Virus record (IMG/VR): IMGVR_UViG_3300044527_000036
Coordinates: 1 to 29,213 of that record
Direction: 5' to 3' (one strand)
Source: a virus
Length of the DNA: 29,213 nt
The position numbers and the translations under genes are program-made. The notes under the pieces are model-generated. The model was not told where the DNA came from and searched no databases. It saw only the letters and a program-made list of their open reading frames with translations. Below are positions 6,062 to 12,422 of this stretch, piece by piece (within the stretch, counting starts at the first letter, position 1; each line of letters opens with the position of its first letter).

Positions 6062-6612
6062 TATAGTAATCCGTCTAAAGTGTCTTTTTGGTCCTGTGTT
6101 AAAGTGTATTTAGTTAAAGCGTCTTTGGCTTGCTTGCGCTGGGCATCTGTTCCGTTTAGGTAGCGAACGATGTATGCAAATTGTTCTTCGGTTGGTTTGG
6201 TTTTAACAACCGCTGGCACTTGGCGCACTGGTCTAGTTGCAGCCTCTCCATCGTCATCGCTAATAGCTAGGTTTAAAATGCTTGTAATTGCGTAACGTCT
6301 TGCGTAACTAATTGCAGAGCCTTGCGCTTGTGGGTCGTTCTGTCTAACAACTTGCAACGTGTAGGTTGCTGAAATGTACTCGCCACTCTCGGCGTGTATT
6401 AGCATTGTGGTAAGTCCGTCTCCATTTGGAAACTGGCTAAGGATTAACCCAGCCTTTTCTAGCGGTTCGCTAACTTCGGTAATGATGTGAGGTAAGCTAG
6501 CATAATTGGATTTGAAAAACGGGTTCTTAGCATCTTTGCTAATTTTCCCAACCATCGCATGGAACTTGGCAAGTCCTTGCGTTAGATTTTGGATACTCTG
6601 TGATTTTTCCAT
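6061..6612 (-). CDS. erf: Erf-family single-strand DNA annealing recombinase
   Basis: A 183-residue ERF-family protein. Seen: LAKFHAMVGKISKDAKNPFF, then SNYASLPHIITEVSEPLEKAGL, typical of the family N-terminal half, and the signature GSAISYARRYAITSILNLA followed by acidic DDDGE (residues ~98-123). ERF proteins anneal complementary ssDNA during phage recombination and genome circularisation. The C-terminal ~50 residues (TKPTEEQFAYIV and on) form a small helical tail. Start chosen at ATG 6612: it follows the recurring ACAAACACCT leader and the family match begins at once. A longer frame from 6642 would need a TTG start and adds unrelated residues. Confidence 0.9.
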   Translation of the reverse strand: MEKSQSIQNLTQGLAKFHAMVGKISKDAKNPFFKSNYASLPHIITEVSEPLEKAGLILSQFPNGDGLTTMLIHAESGEYISATYTLQVVRQNDPQAQGSAISYARRYAITSILNLAISDDDGEAATRPVRQVPAVVKTKPTEEQFAYIVRYLNGTDAQRKQAKDALTKYTLTQDQKDTLDGLL

Positions 6613-6625
6613 AGGTGTTTGTTTG

Positions 6626-6901
6626 TTAAAGGTCTCGTTCAATGTGTAATACTAATTCATAAATAAGGGAGTTGGTAATTGTCACCTCATCCCAGCCGTT
6701 GGTCTCTTCGTTAAACTTCGTGATTGATTTGGTTGTATCAATCTCAACCTCAACCTCAGAGTCTCCGCAGTAATCCCAGTCGGCTTCCTCGCCGCATTGC
6801 TTGACCTCGTAATGACCAGTCCAGCAGTACTCCTCGCCTTCGTAAAAGAATAGCACCTCTTGGTCGAGGTACATTTCAGAATCGTTAAATAGTTTTCCCA
6901 T
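6626..6901 (-). CDS. Acidic early protein of unknown function
   Basis: A 91-residue, strongly acidic protein (EEADWDYCGDSEVEVEIDTT in the centre; many Tyr and Trp) without a recognised family. Acidic small early phage proteins can be DNA mimics, and this one has the charge for it, but the fold is unknown. It is preceded by CTACACCT-ATG, a variant of the leader before neighbouring genes, and by a GCCCC-TTCG-GGGGC hairpin. Confidence 0.55.
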   Translation of the reverse strand: MGKLFNDSEMYLDQEVLFFYEGEEYCWTGHYEVKQCGEEADWDYCGDSEVEVEIDTTKSITKFNEETNGWDEVTITNSLIYELVLHIERDL

Positions 6902-6917
6902 AGGTGTAGAAAGTTAT

Positions 6918-6931
6918 GCCCCCGAAGGGGC
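6918..6931 (-). other. Stable UUCG hairpin in the leader of the acidic early gene
   Basis: On the minus strand GCCCC-TTCG-GGGGC forms a perfect 5-bp GC stem closed by a C(UUCG)G tetraloop, an exceptionally stable RNA motif. No T-run follows, so it is not a terminator; it may protect a processed 5' end or set the spacing of the leader 17 bp upstream of the ATG. Confidence 0.55.
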
Positions 6932-6938
6932 GTTTGGT

Positions 6939-7184
6939 TTATCTTAAGAATAGTTCAGGCATTGAGTTAATTAATTCCATTTGTTGTTTAATTAATTTTC
7001 TACCGCCCATTCCACCAATGCCTTCGCCTGTTTCTTTAATTGATGCGGTGTACTTTGTTGTTGACCATGCTGATTTTTTGCAAATAATGAAATGACTATA
7101 CGCTTGAACTACGAAAGTCATGTTTGAATACTGAACTTCAATTGTTTTAATTTTTCTTGTTTTGTTGTTTTCTAGCGTTTTCAT
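6939..7184 (-). CDS. First early minus-strand gene, function unknown
   Basis: An 81-residue basic protein (MKTLENNKTRKIKTIEVQYS) with strand-like middle (MTFVVQAYSHFIICKK), a flexible glycine-rich loop GEGIGGMGGRK, and a C-terminal helix. No family recognised. It is the promoter-proximal gene of the leftward early operon, preceded by an A/C-rich leader with (AAC)6. Confidence 0.55.
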   Translation of the reverse strand: MKTLENNKTRKIKTIEVQYSNMTFVVQAYSHFIICKKSAWSTTKYTASIKETGEGIGGMGGRKLIKQQMELINSMPELFLR

Positions 7185-7332
7185 AGTGTTTTGGTGTTTT
7201 GTTGTTGTTGTTGTTGTTATTACTGAGTCAAATATCTTAGAAATAAATTAGAATAAAAAATATTTCTAACTTTTTTTTTAACAAAAAGCGATATTTTTTT
7301 TCAGTCTCGTTTTTTATGCTTTTAACTTGCGT
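7185..7332. promoter_or_regulatory. Divergent control region between leftward and rightward genes
   Basis: This is the only divergent gap in the window, so promoters for both the early minus-strand operon and the three-gene plus-strand island are expected here. It is very AT-rich. Seen: (GTT)6 at 7201-7218, i.e. (AAC)6 in the minus transcript leader; a perfect 9-bp inverted repeat TTAGAAATA (7237-7245) / TATTTCTAA (7261-7269) with a related TTAGAATA between the arms; long T runs. I could not fix a TAnnTTTG-type -7 box with confidence. Confidence 0.6.
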
Positions 7333-7638
7333 ATGGAAGAGGCACAAATCATTAACCCGTTTGGCTACCTAAGTGCAACCAAGGTGCTAGACGAGAACCG
7401 CAAGCCAGTAGACTGGTGGCATCAATACCTTGAGTTTAACCAAGCCGTTGCAGAGAACGAATTTTATATTCTGTTTGCCGATGGCTTACTTGTTAAAAAA
7501 GGAAAATCTAAATTTAAGACATCCCAATATGTTAAAGGCGAAAAGTACGTGGACTTTAAGACGTTTTACCACCAAGCGAAATCTGAAAAAGATTCCTGCG
7601 ATGCTTGGATTTTGTATGGTGACAATTTGCCTTATTAA
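7333..7638 (+). CDS. First plus-strand gene, function unknown
   Basis: A 101-residue soluble protein beginning MEEAQIINPFGYLSATKVLD and ending WILYGDNLPY, rich in Trp and Tyr. No family recognised. The start is taken at ATG 7333; an in-frame TTG two codons earlier is less likely. It is the first gene after the divergent control region, and its opposite orientation suggests regulation separate from the leftward operon. Confidence 0.6.
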   Translation: MEEAQIINPFGYLSATKVLDENRKPVDWWHQYLEFNQAVAENEFYILFADGLLVKKGKSKFKTSQYVKGEKYVDFKTFYHQAKSEKDSCDAWILYGDNLPY

Positions 7639-7664
7639 ATGCTGGCTTGAATTTATAAAAATAC

Positions 7665-8021
7665 ATGGATAAGAATTTTTTTGCCGTACAGGTTACGGTT
7701 GTACTTGAGGAAATACGGGATTTGCTAATTGCTAAAAATCAAAAGTACGGCAACTCAGCGCTGGAACCCCTTGGAGTATTTAGTCAGTTGTCCGCAAAAG
7801 AAGGACTACTGGTCAGGATTGATGACAAGCTAAAACGAATTAAGAACGGAAGCTTAGAACGAGACGACGAGGATGTTATAAACGATTTGATTGGTTACTT
7901 GGTATTGCTAAAGATTCTTGGAAATGAAGAGTCAAAATATGACGAGTTAGATGGCTCTCATAAATGGGGAAAGATTGACAAAACAAGTTTTCCTGATTCT
8001 TTTATAGGAGTAAATGTGTAA
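7665..8021 (+). CDS. DUF1599-type (nucleotide modification associated domain 1) protein
   Basis: A 118-residue protein fitting PF07659 (DUF1599): the pattern LLIAKNQKYGNSALEPLGVF (residues ~21-40), then VRIDDKLKRIKNG and a DEDVINDLIGYLVLLKI helix. The family is related in pattern to all-alpha NTP pyrophosphohydrolases (MazG/dUTPase-like), with E/D residues placed to bind metal, and appears in phage nucleotide-metabolism and base-modification neighbourhoods. A role in cleansing or altering the nucleotide pool is inferred. No base-modifying enzyme other than the methyltransferase at 568-1128 is visible in the window. Confidence 0.8.
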   Translation: MDKNFFAVQVTVVLEEIRDLLIAKNQKYGNSALEPLGVFSQLSAKEGLLVRIDDKLKRIKNGSLERDDEDVINDLIGYLVLLKILGNEESKYDELDGSHKWGKIDKTSFPDSFIGVNV

Positions 8022-8054
8022 TATATTGCACAATAACCTCTGTTTTTATATGCA

Positions 8055-8306
8055 ATGTCGTATAAATCAGACAAAAGTGCATTAAAACGCTTAAATGCAT
8101 ATAATATGAGTCCCGACATAACCCTTTGCGTAGGGACAGATTGTCCCTACAAAGAAACTTGTTACCGATATACGGCTAAGGCTAATGAGTATTATCAATC
8201 CTACTTTACAGAGCCACCGATTAAAGATGGCAAATGCGATATGTATTGGGGAGATAATGCAGTGGCTATTTTTAACCAGCTAAAAGAAATTGTCAAGCCT
8301 AAATAA
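8055..8306 (+). CDS. Cys-rich phage protein (possible metal-binding site)
   Basis: An 83-residue protein with a conserved-looking block MSPDITLCVGTDCPYKETCY, where three cysteines have C-x5-C-x5-C spacing, followed by YRYTAKANEYYQSYFTEPP and a fourth cysteine in KDGKCDMYWG. Four cysteines in this spacing could hold a zinc ion or an Fe-S cluster. The function is unknown. It is the last gene of the plus-strand island and converges on the leftward lysis block. Confidence 0.65.
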   Translation: MSYKSDKSALKRLNAYNMSPDITLCVGTDCPYKETCYRYTAKANEYYQSYFTEPPIKDGKCDMYWGDNAVAIFNQLKEIVKPK

Positions 8307-8369
8307 GTAACTCGGAAAATATCCGAATAACAACCTATAAGTTTACAGATTGGTAACTTTTGTTAACCT
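8307..8369. terminator. Convergent intergenic gap with weak hairpins
   Basis: Between the converging gene ends are TCGGA-AAATA-TCCGA (8312-8326) and GGTAAC-TTTT-GTTAACC with one bulged base (around 8351-8370). The second is followed on the plus strand by AT-rich sequence with a T run near 8381-8385. A bidirectional terminator is expected at this position, but neither hairpin is strong. Confidence 0.35.
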
Positions 8370-8906
8370 TTAGAATAACTTTTTAGCCACTCCTATTTGG
8401 TGGAGTTTCTCCATTGGCTGGTACTGATACTGAAACAAGTATTTGTTGTCCAAGTAGGAAACTGATGCACTCGGTTTTAACAAAGAGTTGACTACTGCAC
8501 CCAAATATAATCCCTTAGGTTTCTCAATAATTGTCTTGGTTTCGGTGTTGGTAATCGTGTTGGTTACCACAGGAATCTTATAGTCGTTCGTAGCGTTCAT
8601 TTTAAGCACTTCTCCGAGCACTTCTCCGCTCAGATATGTATTACCATACTCGAAAGGTATAGTGGTCTTAAACAGGCTAATTTGTGGCTTAAAATCGATT
8701 AGGATTGTATCCCTTACAACTTCTGTTTTTATCTTGGTTTTAGGGATGTAAACTGTCGACAATTTGTCGACAAACAAAGTGTCCGTTTTTGTCACGGTTT
8801 CAAACTTATAGACAGTCTCTACCTCAGGTCTAGGGTAAACCACAAAAGCTAAAATAACGCCTGCAATAAAAGATAAAATTGCGATTTGAATTCTTTGGTC
8901 AATCAT
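8370..8906 (-). CDS. Membrane-anchored protein at the end of the lysis block (spanin-like position)
   Basis: A 178-residue protein with one N-terminal TM segment (about residues 8-24, IAILSFIAGVILAFVVYP) followed by a long extracytoplasmic part rich in Thr/Val/Lys strands (KFETVTKTDTLFVD, TKIKTEVVRDTILIDF) and a C-terminal segment with amphipathic strands (GLYLGAVVNSLLKPSASVSY ... FQYQYQPM). No lipobox. An N-in inner-membrane anchor with a periplasmic domain downstream of the endolysin fits an i-spanin or similar lysis accessory, but the domain lacks the usual coiled coil, so this is only a suggestion. Confidence 0.55.
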   Translation of the reverse strand: MIDQRIQIAILSFIAGVILAFVVYPRPEVETVYKFETVTKTDTLFVDKLSTVYIPKTKIKTEVVRDTILIDFKPQISLFKTTIPFEYGNTYLSGEVLGEVLKMNATNDYKIPVVTNTITNTETKTIIEKPKGLYLGAVVNSLLKPSASVSYLDNKYLFQYQYQPMEKLHQIGVAKKLF

Positions 8907-8908
8907 TA

Positions 8909-9127
8909 TTACTCAATAAATAGGTTGTCTTCTGCTAGAATCTTTCTTAATTCCTTACGGCAAAAATCATAAGCTTTATAAGTATCTTCAGATAATTCCT
9001 TGTATTTCATTTCAGAGCGTAAAAGCTGGTCCAACTCCCAATGGGCGATTTTATATTTATGTCCGTTTATTGCCGCATGGAAATCGTTATTCTCTTCGGG
9101 CAAATTAAATTCTAGTATTGCTTTCAT
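8909..9127 (-). CDS. Small conserved-looking phage protein
   Basis: A 72-residue protein starting MKAILEFNLPEENNDFHAAI, with a short beta start and two helices (HWELDQLLRSEMKYKEL; TYKAYDFCRKELRKILAE). Proteins with this start pattern occur in many tailed phages without known function. It overlaps the metallophosphoesterase stop by ATGA and is followed at 3 bp by the membrane-anchored gene, so it belongs to the lysis-region operon. Confidence 0.65.
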   Translation of the reverse strand: MKAILEFNLPEENNDFHAAINGHKYKIAHWELDQLLRSEMKYKELSEDTYKAYDFCRKELRKILAEDNLFIE

Positions 9128-10005
9128 AACGGAAATTTACAAGAATCCACAAGCAATTCCCAAGTATCATTTTCTTTAGTTCTGATTCTTCTACCTTCTA
9201 AGCTTAAAATTCTGCCTCCAGTAGGTTTAACTGGCGCACCACGTTCAACATGCCAACCTCCAAATCCATCCTCGTACTCCTCCTTATAAACTCCGCAAAT
9301 TGCCAAATGGATTTGCTTTTGCACTAATTCATGGCAATGCTTTCCTGTGTTATATTGAACCGTATCCCTAACGTCGTTTCTGCTAGAATTCTCGTGAATA
9401 TGTCCCATAACAAAAATGTCCATGTTTTCATATATTTCTAACGCTCTAGTCAAGTTTATGGCTCCACGTGTAACAATTCCGCCTAATCCTAGACCATGAT
9501 GGTACTTCAAATTTTTTGTCATAAAAGTATTGCCTTCCAACTGCTTTTTGATAACCAGCCAGCCTCCATAACCTCCAGTATAAACGCTTGTCTTGTTCGT
9601 GTAATTAAGCAAGTCAACAAACCTTTGCAATGGGTCGGTCTCAAGATTCTTGATAATTGCCGTCTCATGGTTTCCGTAACCGATAACAGTTAAAAGACTG
9701 GCATAAGGAGACCAACAATCAACTGCATCCTCAATTACTGCGTCAATATAATTTGCCTTGTTATGCTCAGGTAGTACGTCTTTTTTACTTCGTCTTGGGT
9801 CGTACTTACCTTGCATTAAACAGAAAAAGTCGCCGTTTATAAAAATTGGCATTTCTTGTTCTTTGCAATAGTCCAAATGGCGCTTTAACTTCTCTCTGTC
9901 GCATTTAGGATTGTCCCAATGTATGTCCGACAACAAAGCAATTTTGGACTCTTTTTGGTCAAGGTTAATTTGATGCAAATTCCTTGATATTCTTTTGATT
10001 TCCAT
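9124..10005 (-). CDS. Calcineurin-like metallophosphoesterase
   Basis: A 293-residue protein with the metallophosphoesterase motifs in order: D-I-H in ALLSDIHW (D27, H29), G-D in INGDF (58-59), GNHE (111-114), H-H in LKYHHGLG (169-170) and GHIH (201-204). These bind the dinuclear metal centre. Such phage enzymes may act on DNA ends, cyclic nucleotides or protein phosphates; the C-terminal 90 residues (WHVERGAPVKPTGGRILSLE region) carry no recognised targeting domain. Unusually it lies directly downstream of the endolysin, sharing a single-base stop/start junction, rather than in the DNA metabolism block. Confidence 0.88.
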   Translation of the reverse strand: MEIKRISRNLHQINLDQKESKIALLSDIHWDNPKCDREKLKRHLDYCKEQEMPIFINGDFFCLMQGKYDPRRSKKDVLPEHNKANYIDAVIEDAVDCWSPYASLLTVIGYGNHETAIIKNLETDPLQRFVDLLNYTNKTSVYTGGYGGWLVIKKQLEGNTFMTKNLKYHHGLGLGGIVTRGAINLTRALEIYENMDIFVMGHIHENSSRNDVRDTVQYNTGKHCHELVQKQIHLAICGVYKEEYEDGFGGWHVERGAPVKPTGGRILSLEGRRIRTKENDTWELLVDSCKFPL

Positions 10006-10469
10006 TAAGGAATAGTTTGGTACACTGTTTTGCCTCCAACCCTTACGGCTTTCAGCTTTTGCTTGCGGTTGCCTGTCTTGACATAGCTTACATGAACCCA
10101 GTCAGGATTGGCATCCGTTCCAAATTCCCAAATAAGCTGGTCAAAATCTAGTCTGCTTTTGATAAAGTCAAAAACCATTTTGTTGGTGACTCCGCCTTTG
10201 CTTCCGTCCATGTCTATGTCGATGGCTTGACCTTTGCAATGCTGGGACGATGCGCTTCCTCCAATAAAATCATTTAAAGCCTTGGAGCGGTAACCGCTGG
10301 AAATAAAAATAGGCTCTTTAAAATGCAAACGGATTGGCTCAAATACTTTCTCTGCAAGTAGCTTAAAGTTCTCCAAGTGTTCAGCAGTTGGCGTGTTGTC
10401 AATGCCGTGACGCTTTGCAGAATCGCTTCGTGTAACTTCTGCTAGGTTTAGGTGTGTGCTAATTTTCAT
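10005..10469 (-). CDS. M15-family peptidase endolysin
   Basis: A 154-residue peptidase of the M15_3 type (D,D-carboxypeptidase/endopeptidase fold) that would cut the peptide stems of peptidoglycan. Seen: SGYRS (58-62), the zinc motif S-x-H-x(6)-D in SSQHCKGQAIDID (H77, D84) and the third ligand in WVHVS (H126). There is no signal peptide, so export across the inner membrane would need a holin; candidates are the membrane proteins encoded just upstream. The start overlaps the PAS-membrane gene by 11 bases, suggesting coupled expression. Confidence 0.88.
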   Translation of the reverse strand: MKISTHLNLAEVTRSDSAKRHGIDNTPTAEHLENFKLLAEKVFEPIRLHFKEPIFISSGYRSKALNDFIGGSASSQHCKGQAIDIDMDGSKGGVTNKMVFDFIKSRLDFDQLIWEFGTDANPDWVHVSYVKTGNRKQKLKAVRVGGKTVYQTIP

Positions 10470-11217
10470 TCTTTGATTTTTTATCTTCTGAGGTTGCGTA
10501 TTTAATACCCATGATTGTGCCTACAATAGAAAACGCATTGGTAAGCAGTACTGAAAACATATTGCTCCACGTTGAGCCAATTATTTGCGTGTCTTTATTA
10601 GAGAGGATTGCAAACGAATACATTATAGTCGTAATAAAGCCAACCGACATAATCACGAACAAGGCAGACTTTACGATTACTTTGATAAGTTCGTTTTGGC
10701 TTTTCTTAATCGTTGCATCTAAGTCATTAACCGCTGCATCCTTTTCTATTTCGATTGCGGCTCTTAGCTTGTTAGAGTTTTCTAACTCTGCTTTGACCTT
10801 GGCAGAAAGTTCTTCGATTTTATTCTTGCTGACAATCGTTTGTGTAATGTCGGTTGCAATCTTCATAATCTTAGTTATTGCACCGCTCTCGTCTAGTATT
10901 GGGTTGTACGTAGCTTGCAAGAAAATAGGACTGCCGTCAATCTTGCGCCTTTCAAACTCTCCCTCATAATACCTGCCCTCTCTAAGGGTCTCCCAAAACT
11001 TTATGTAATCGTCAGACTTTGAGTATTCGTAGCTAACAAAAATAGAATGATGCTTACCTATTAGCTTATCGTGTTCATTATCGGCTAATCCCATAGCCTT
11101 CAAAAAAAGTGTATTTACTCCAAGGATAAAACCGTTTAGGTCAAAGTAAATAATCGCATTGCTACGATTAATTGCTTCCATCCTGTAAAGCAGTTCCTCC
11201 TTGCTTAGATTTTTCAT
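10459..11217 (-). CDS. PAS-sensor protein with two C-terminal membrane helices (candidate regulated holin)
   Basis: A 252-residue protein. Residues ~17-126 are a PAS/PAC domain very like those of bacterial chemoreceptors: NGFILGVNTLFLKAMGL, GKHHSIFVSYEYSKSDDYIK, FWETLREGRYYEGEFERRK, then FLQATYNPILDESGAITKI and MKIATDIT. A coiled coil (~127-180) follows, then two TM helices (about 182-205 and 219-241, short loop NKDTQIIGSTW) and a charged tail KYATSEDKKSKNEN. No kinase, cyclase or MCP signalling domain is present. It overlaps the genes on both sides (a two-TM protein and the endolysin). Topology puts the PAS domain and both termini in the cytoplasm. A lysis-timing or holin role is inferred from context. 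Confidence 0.8.
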   Translation of the reverse strand: MKNLSKEELLYRMEAINRSNAIIYFDLNGFILGVNTLFLKAMGLADNEHDKLIGKHHSIFVSYEYSKSDDYIKFWETLREGRYYEGEFERRKIDGSPIFLQATYNPILDESGAITKIMKIATDITQTIVSKNKIEELSAKVKAELENSNKLRAAIEIEKDAAVNDLDATIKKSQNELIKVIVKSALFVIMSVGFITTIMYSFAILSNKDTQIIGSTWSNMFSVLLTNAFSIVGTIMGIKYATSEDKKSKNEN

Positions 11218-11438
11218 TCCTTCTTAAATATCTTTTCGGCTGCACTAATGCCTAGAGCAGCAGCAGACAATGCTGCAACAGAATAAACCAAGGCTTCGCT
11301 TGGCTCGTTTACTGCATCGTGATTAGCATACAACGTGTAGCACAAAGCTACTGCTGAGAATACTCCTACAAATCGTTTGCTGGATGCCTGTCCGTTTTCA
11401 GATAGAAAACCACTAGACCACTCAAAAAACTTTTTCAT
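11214..11438 (-). CDS. Two-TM holin-like protein
   Basis: A 74-residue protein: amphipathic start MKKFFEWSSGFLSENGQASS, TM1 about residues 22-39 (RFVGVFSAVALCYTLYAN), a short acidic loop, TM2 about 48-66 (ALVYSVAALSAAALGISAAE) and a basic end KIFKKE. Size, two TM spans, charged C-terminus and location two genes from the endolysin are those of class II holins. No family name is certain. It overlaps the PAS-membrane gene (ATGA) and the 40-residue basic gene upstream (ATGA). Confidence 0.65.
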   Translation of the reverse strand: MKKFFEWSSGFLSENGQASSKRFVGVFSAVALCYTLYANHDAVNEPSEALVYSVAALSAAALGISAAEKIFKKE

Positions 11439-11557
11439 CTTCCTTGACCTCTGTATTTTTTAGGCTTATTAATGCTTTTAGAATATGCTTTCTTGGCTTT
11501 GCCGTTTCTACGTTTGCCAAATGGAGTTGCCTTAACTACGCTAGTTCCTTTTTTCAT
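11435..11557 (-). CDS. 40-residue highly basic peptide
   Basis: A short frame from ATG 11557 to TGA 11435: MKKGTSVVKATPFGKRRNGK and then a Lys/Arg/Gly-rich tail ending KKYRGQGR. It is about one-third Lys and Arg. The ATGA overlap with the two-TM gene and a 17-base overlap with the upstream membrane gene support it. A nucleic-acid or lipid-binding role is possible; no function is known. Confidence 0.6.
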   Translation of the reverse strand: MKKGTSVVKATPFGKRRNGKAKKAYSKSINKPKKYRGQGR

Positions 11558-11744
11558 TTTCTCGCTTGTCGTAAACCGCTTTCTCGTTTTTAATTTTGTA
11601 GACTAGGTAGACAATTGAAAGCAAAGAGATAATCATAGTGAGAACCACATTTAGGAAATCTATCCCGATTGCTTGAAAAACATTTGCCACAAATGCCACA
11701 AGTGTGGATGGTACTCCTATTTCGTCTTTTTGCAAGATATTCAT
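11541..11744 (-). CDS. Small membrane protein of the lysis region
   Basis: A 67-residue protein with a hydrophobic, partly amphipathic segment (PSTLVAFVANVFQAIGIDFL, residues ~12-31), one clear TM span (VVLTMIISLLSIVYLVYKI, ~33-51) and a highly charged tail (KNEKAVYDKRENEKRN). It could be a second holin-like or antiholin component, as lysis cassettes often carry a pair. It is the first gene after the terminator at 11797-11818, so lysis genes may be expressed apart from the tail operon. Confidence 0.6.
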   Translation of the reverse strand: MNILQKDEIGVPSTLVAFVANVFQAIGIDFLNVVLTMIISLLSIVYLVYKIKNEKAVYDKRENEKRN

Positions 11745-11790
11745 GTTATCAATCGCTATTCGTTTACCAAAAATAAGGCATTTAATAGGA

Positions 11791-11818
11791 AATAAAAAAG
11801 GCCTATTTCTAGGCCTTT
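11791..11818 (-). terminator. Intrinsic terminator between tail and lysis genes
   Basis: On the minus strand AAAGGCCTA-GAAA-TAGGCCTTT is a perfect 9-bp stem with a GAAA tetraloop, followed by TTTATTTCC. It lies after the 95-residue gene and 53 bp before the next ATG, and would separate tail and lysis transcription. Confidence 0.85.
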
Positions 11819-11841
11819 AAATCATCGGTGGTGGTTTAACA

Positions 11842-12129
11842 TTACTTTTCCTTTAAAGCCTCGTAGAGAGGCCCTAAAACAAGCACAGTAAAGCCTTTAG
11901 CCTTGACCTTCTCTTTGATTAGGTCAGCATCGGATTTGCTTACTTCAATCTCTGCTTCGGAGTAGTAGATTTTCTTAGCCAACTCGTAAAGACGAATAGG
12001 GTCTTCTTTCTCTTCGGCAGCAAACAATGCGTTGCCTACCATTTTAGAAAGGAGCATTTCTTCGCCTTTCTCATTTTGGATTGCGTTGCCCTCGATGTCA
12101 GTTAGGGCGATTGCTAAATTTACATTCAT
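11842..12129 (-). CDS. Small phage protein downstream of the fibre gene
   Basis: A 95-residue, mostly helical protein (NAIQNEKGEEMLLSKMVGNA; DPIRLYELAKKIYYSEAEIE; ADLIKEKVKAKG) ending with a strand GFTVLVLGPLYEAL. Not assigned to a family. It starts by ATGA overlap with the preceding gene and is the last gene before the terminator at 11791-11818. Position after a fibre gene could suit a fibre assembly chaperone, without direct evidence. Confidence 0.6.
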   Translation of the reverse strand: MNVNLAIALTDIEGNAIQNEKGEEMLLSKMVGNALFAAEEKEDPIRLYELAKKIYYSEAEIEVSKSDADLIKEKVKAKGFTVLVLGPLYEALKEK

Positions 12130-12410
12130 GGTACAAGTGTAAGGTTTAATTTTTCGGCAATATACTCAAACGCATAATCATTGGAGCCGTTCCACTCTAA
12201 ATAATCTTCTCCACTTAGAGAAATATTACCTTCAGCAACTGATTGACCAACTGAGATTGGCATTGCCTCTGTTCCTTGACCGCCTGTCATTAGTTGGTAG
12301 TAGAAAGTGCAAGAACTCTCAAGGTTGTCGTTTACGATGATTGCGTTAAGAAGAGAAGCCTCTAGCTGCTCTCCGTTCTTCCATACTTGTACTGGTTCGA
12401 TTTGTTTCAT
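12126..12410 (-). CDS. Small phage protein next to the fibre gene
   Basis: A 94-residue acidic, beta-rich protein (QVWKNGEQLEASLLNAIIVN; CTFYYQLMTGGQG; NISLSGEDYLEWNGSNDYAF). It has no TM segment or signal. The pattern of short strands with Gly/Ser loops is that of a small virion or fibre-associated protein, but I recognise no family. It lies 12 bp after the fibre stop. Confidence 0.6.
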   Translation of the reverse strand: MKQIEPVQVWKNGEQLEASLLNAIIVNDNLESSCTFYYQLMTGGQGTEAMPISVGQSVAEGNISLSGEDYLEWNGSNDYAFEYIAEKLNLTLVP

Positions 12411-12422
12411 TTTTTGTATTGT

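Noticed and set aside
6061-6642. Longer Erf start at 6642
   Set aside because: It needs a TTG start and adds residues encoded by the leader; ATG 6612 follows the recurring ACACCT leader.
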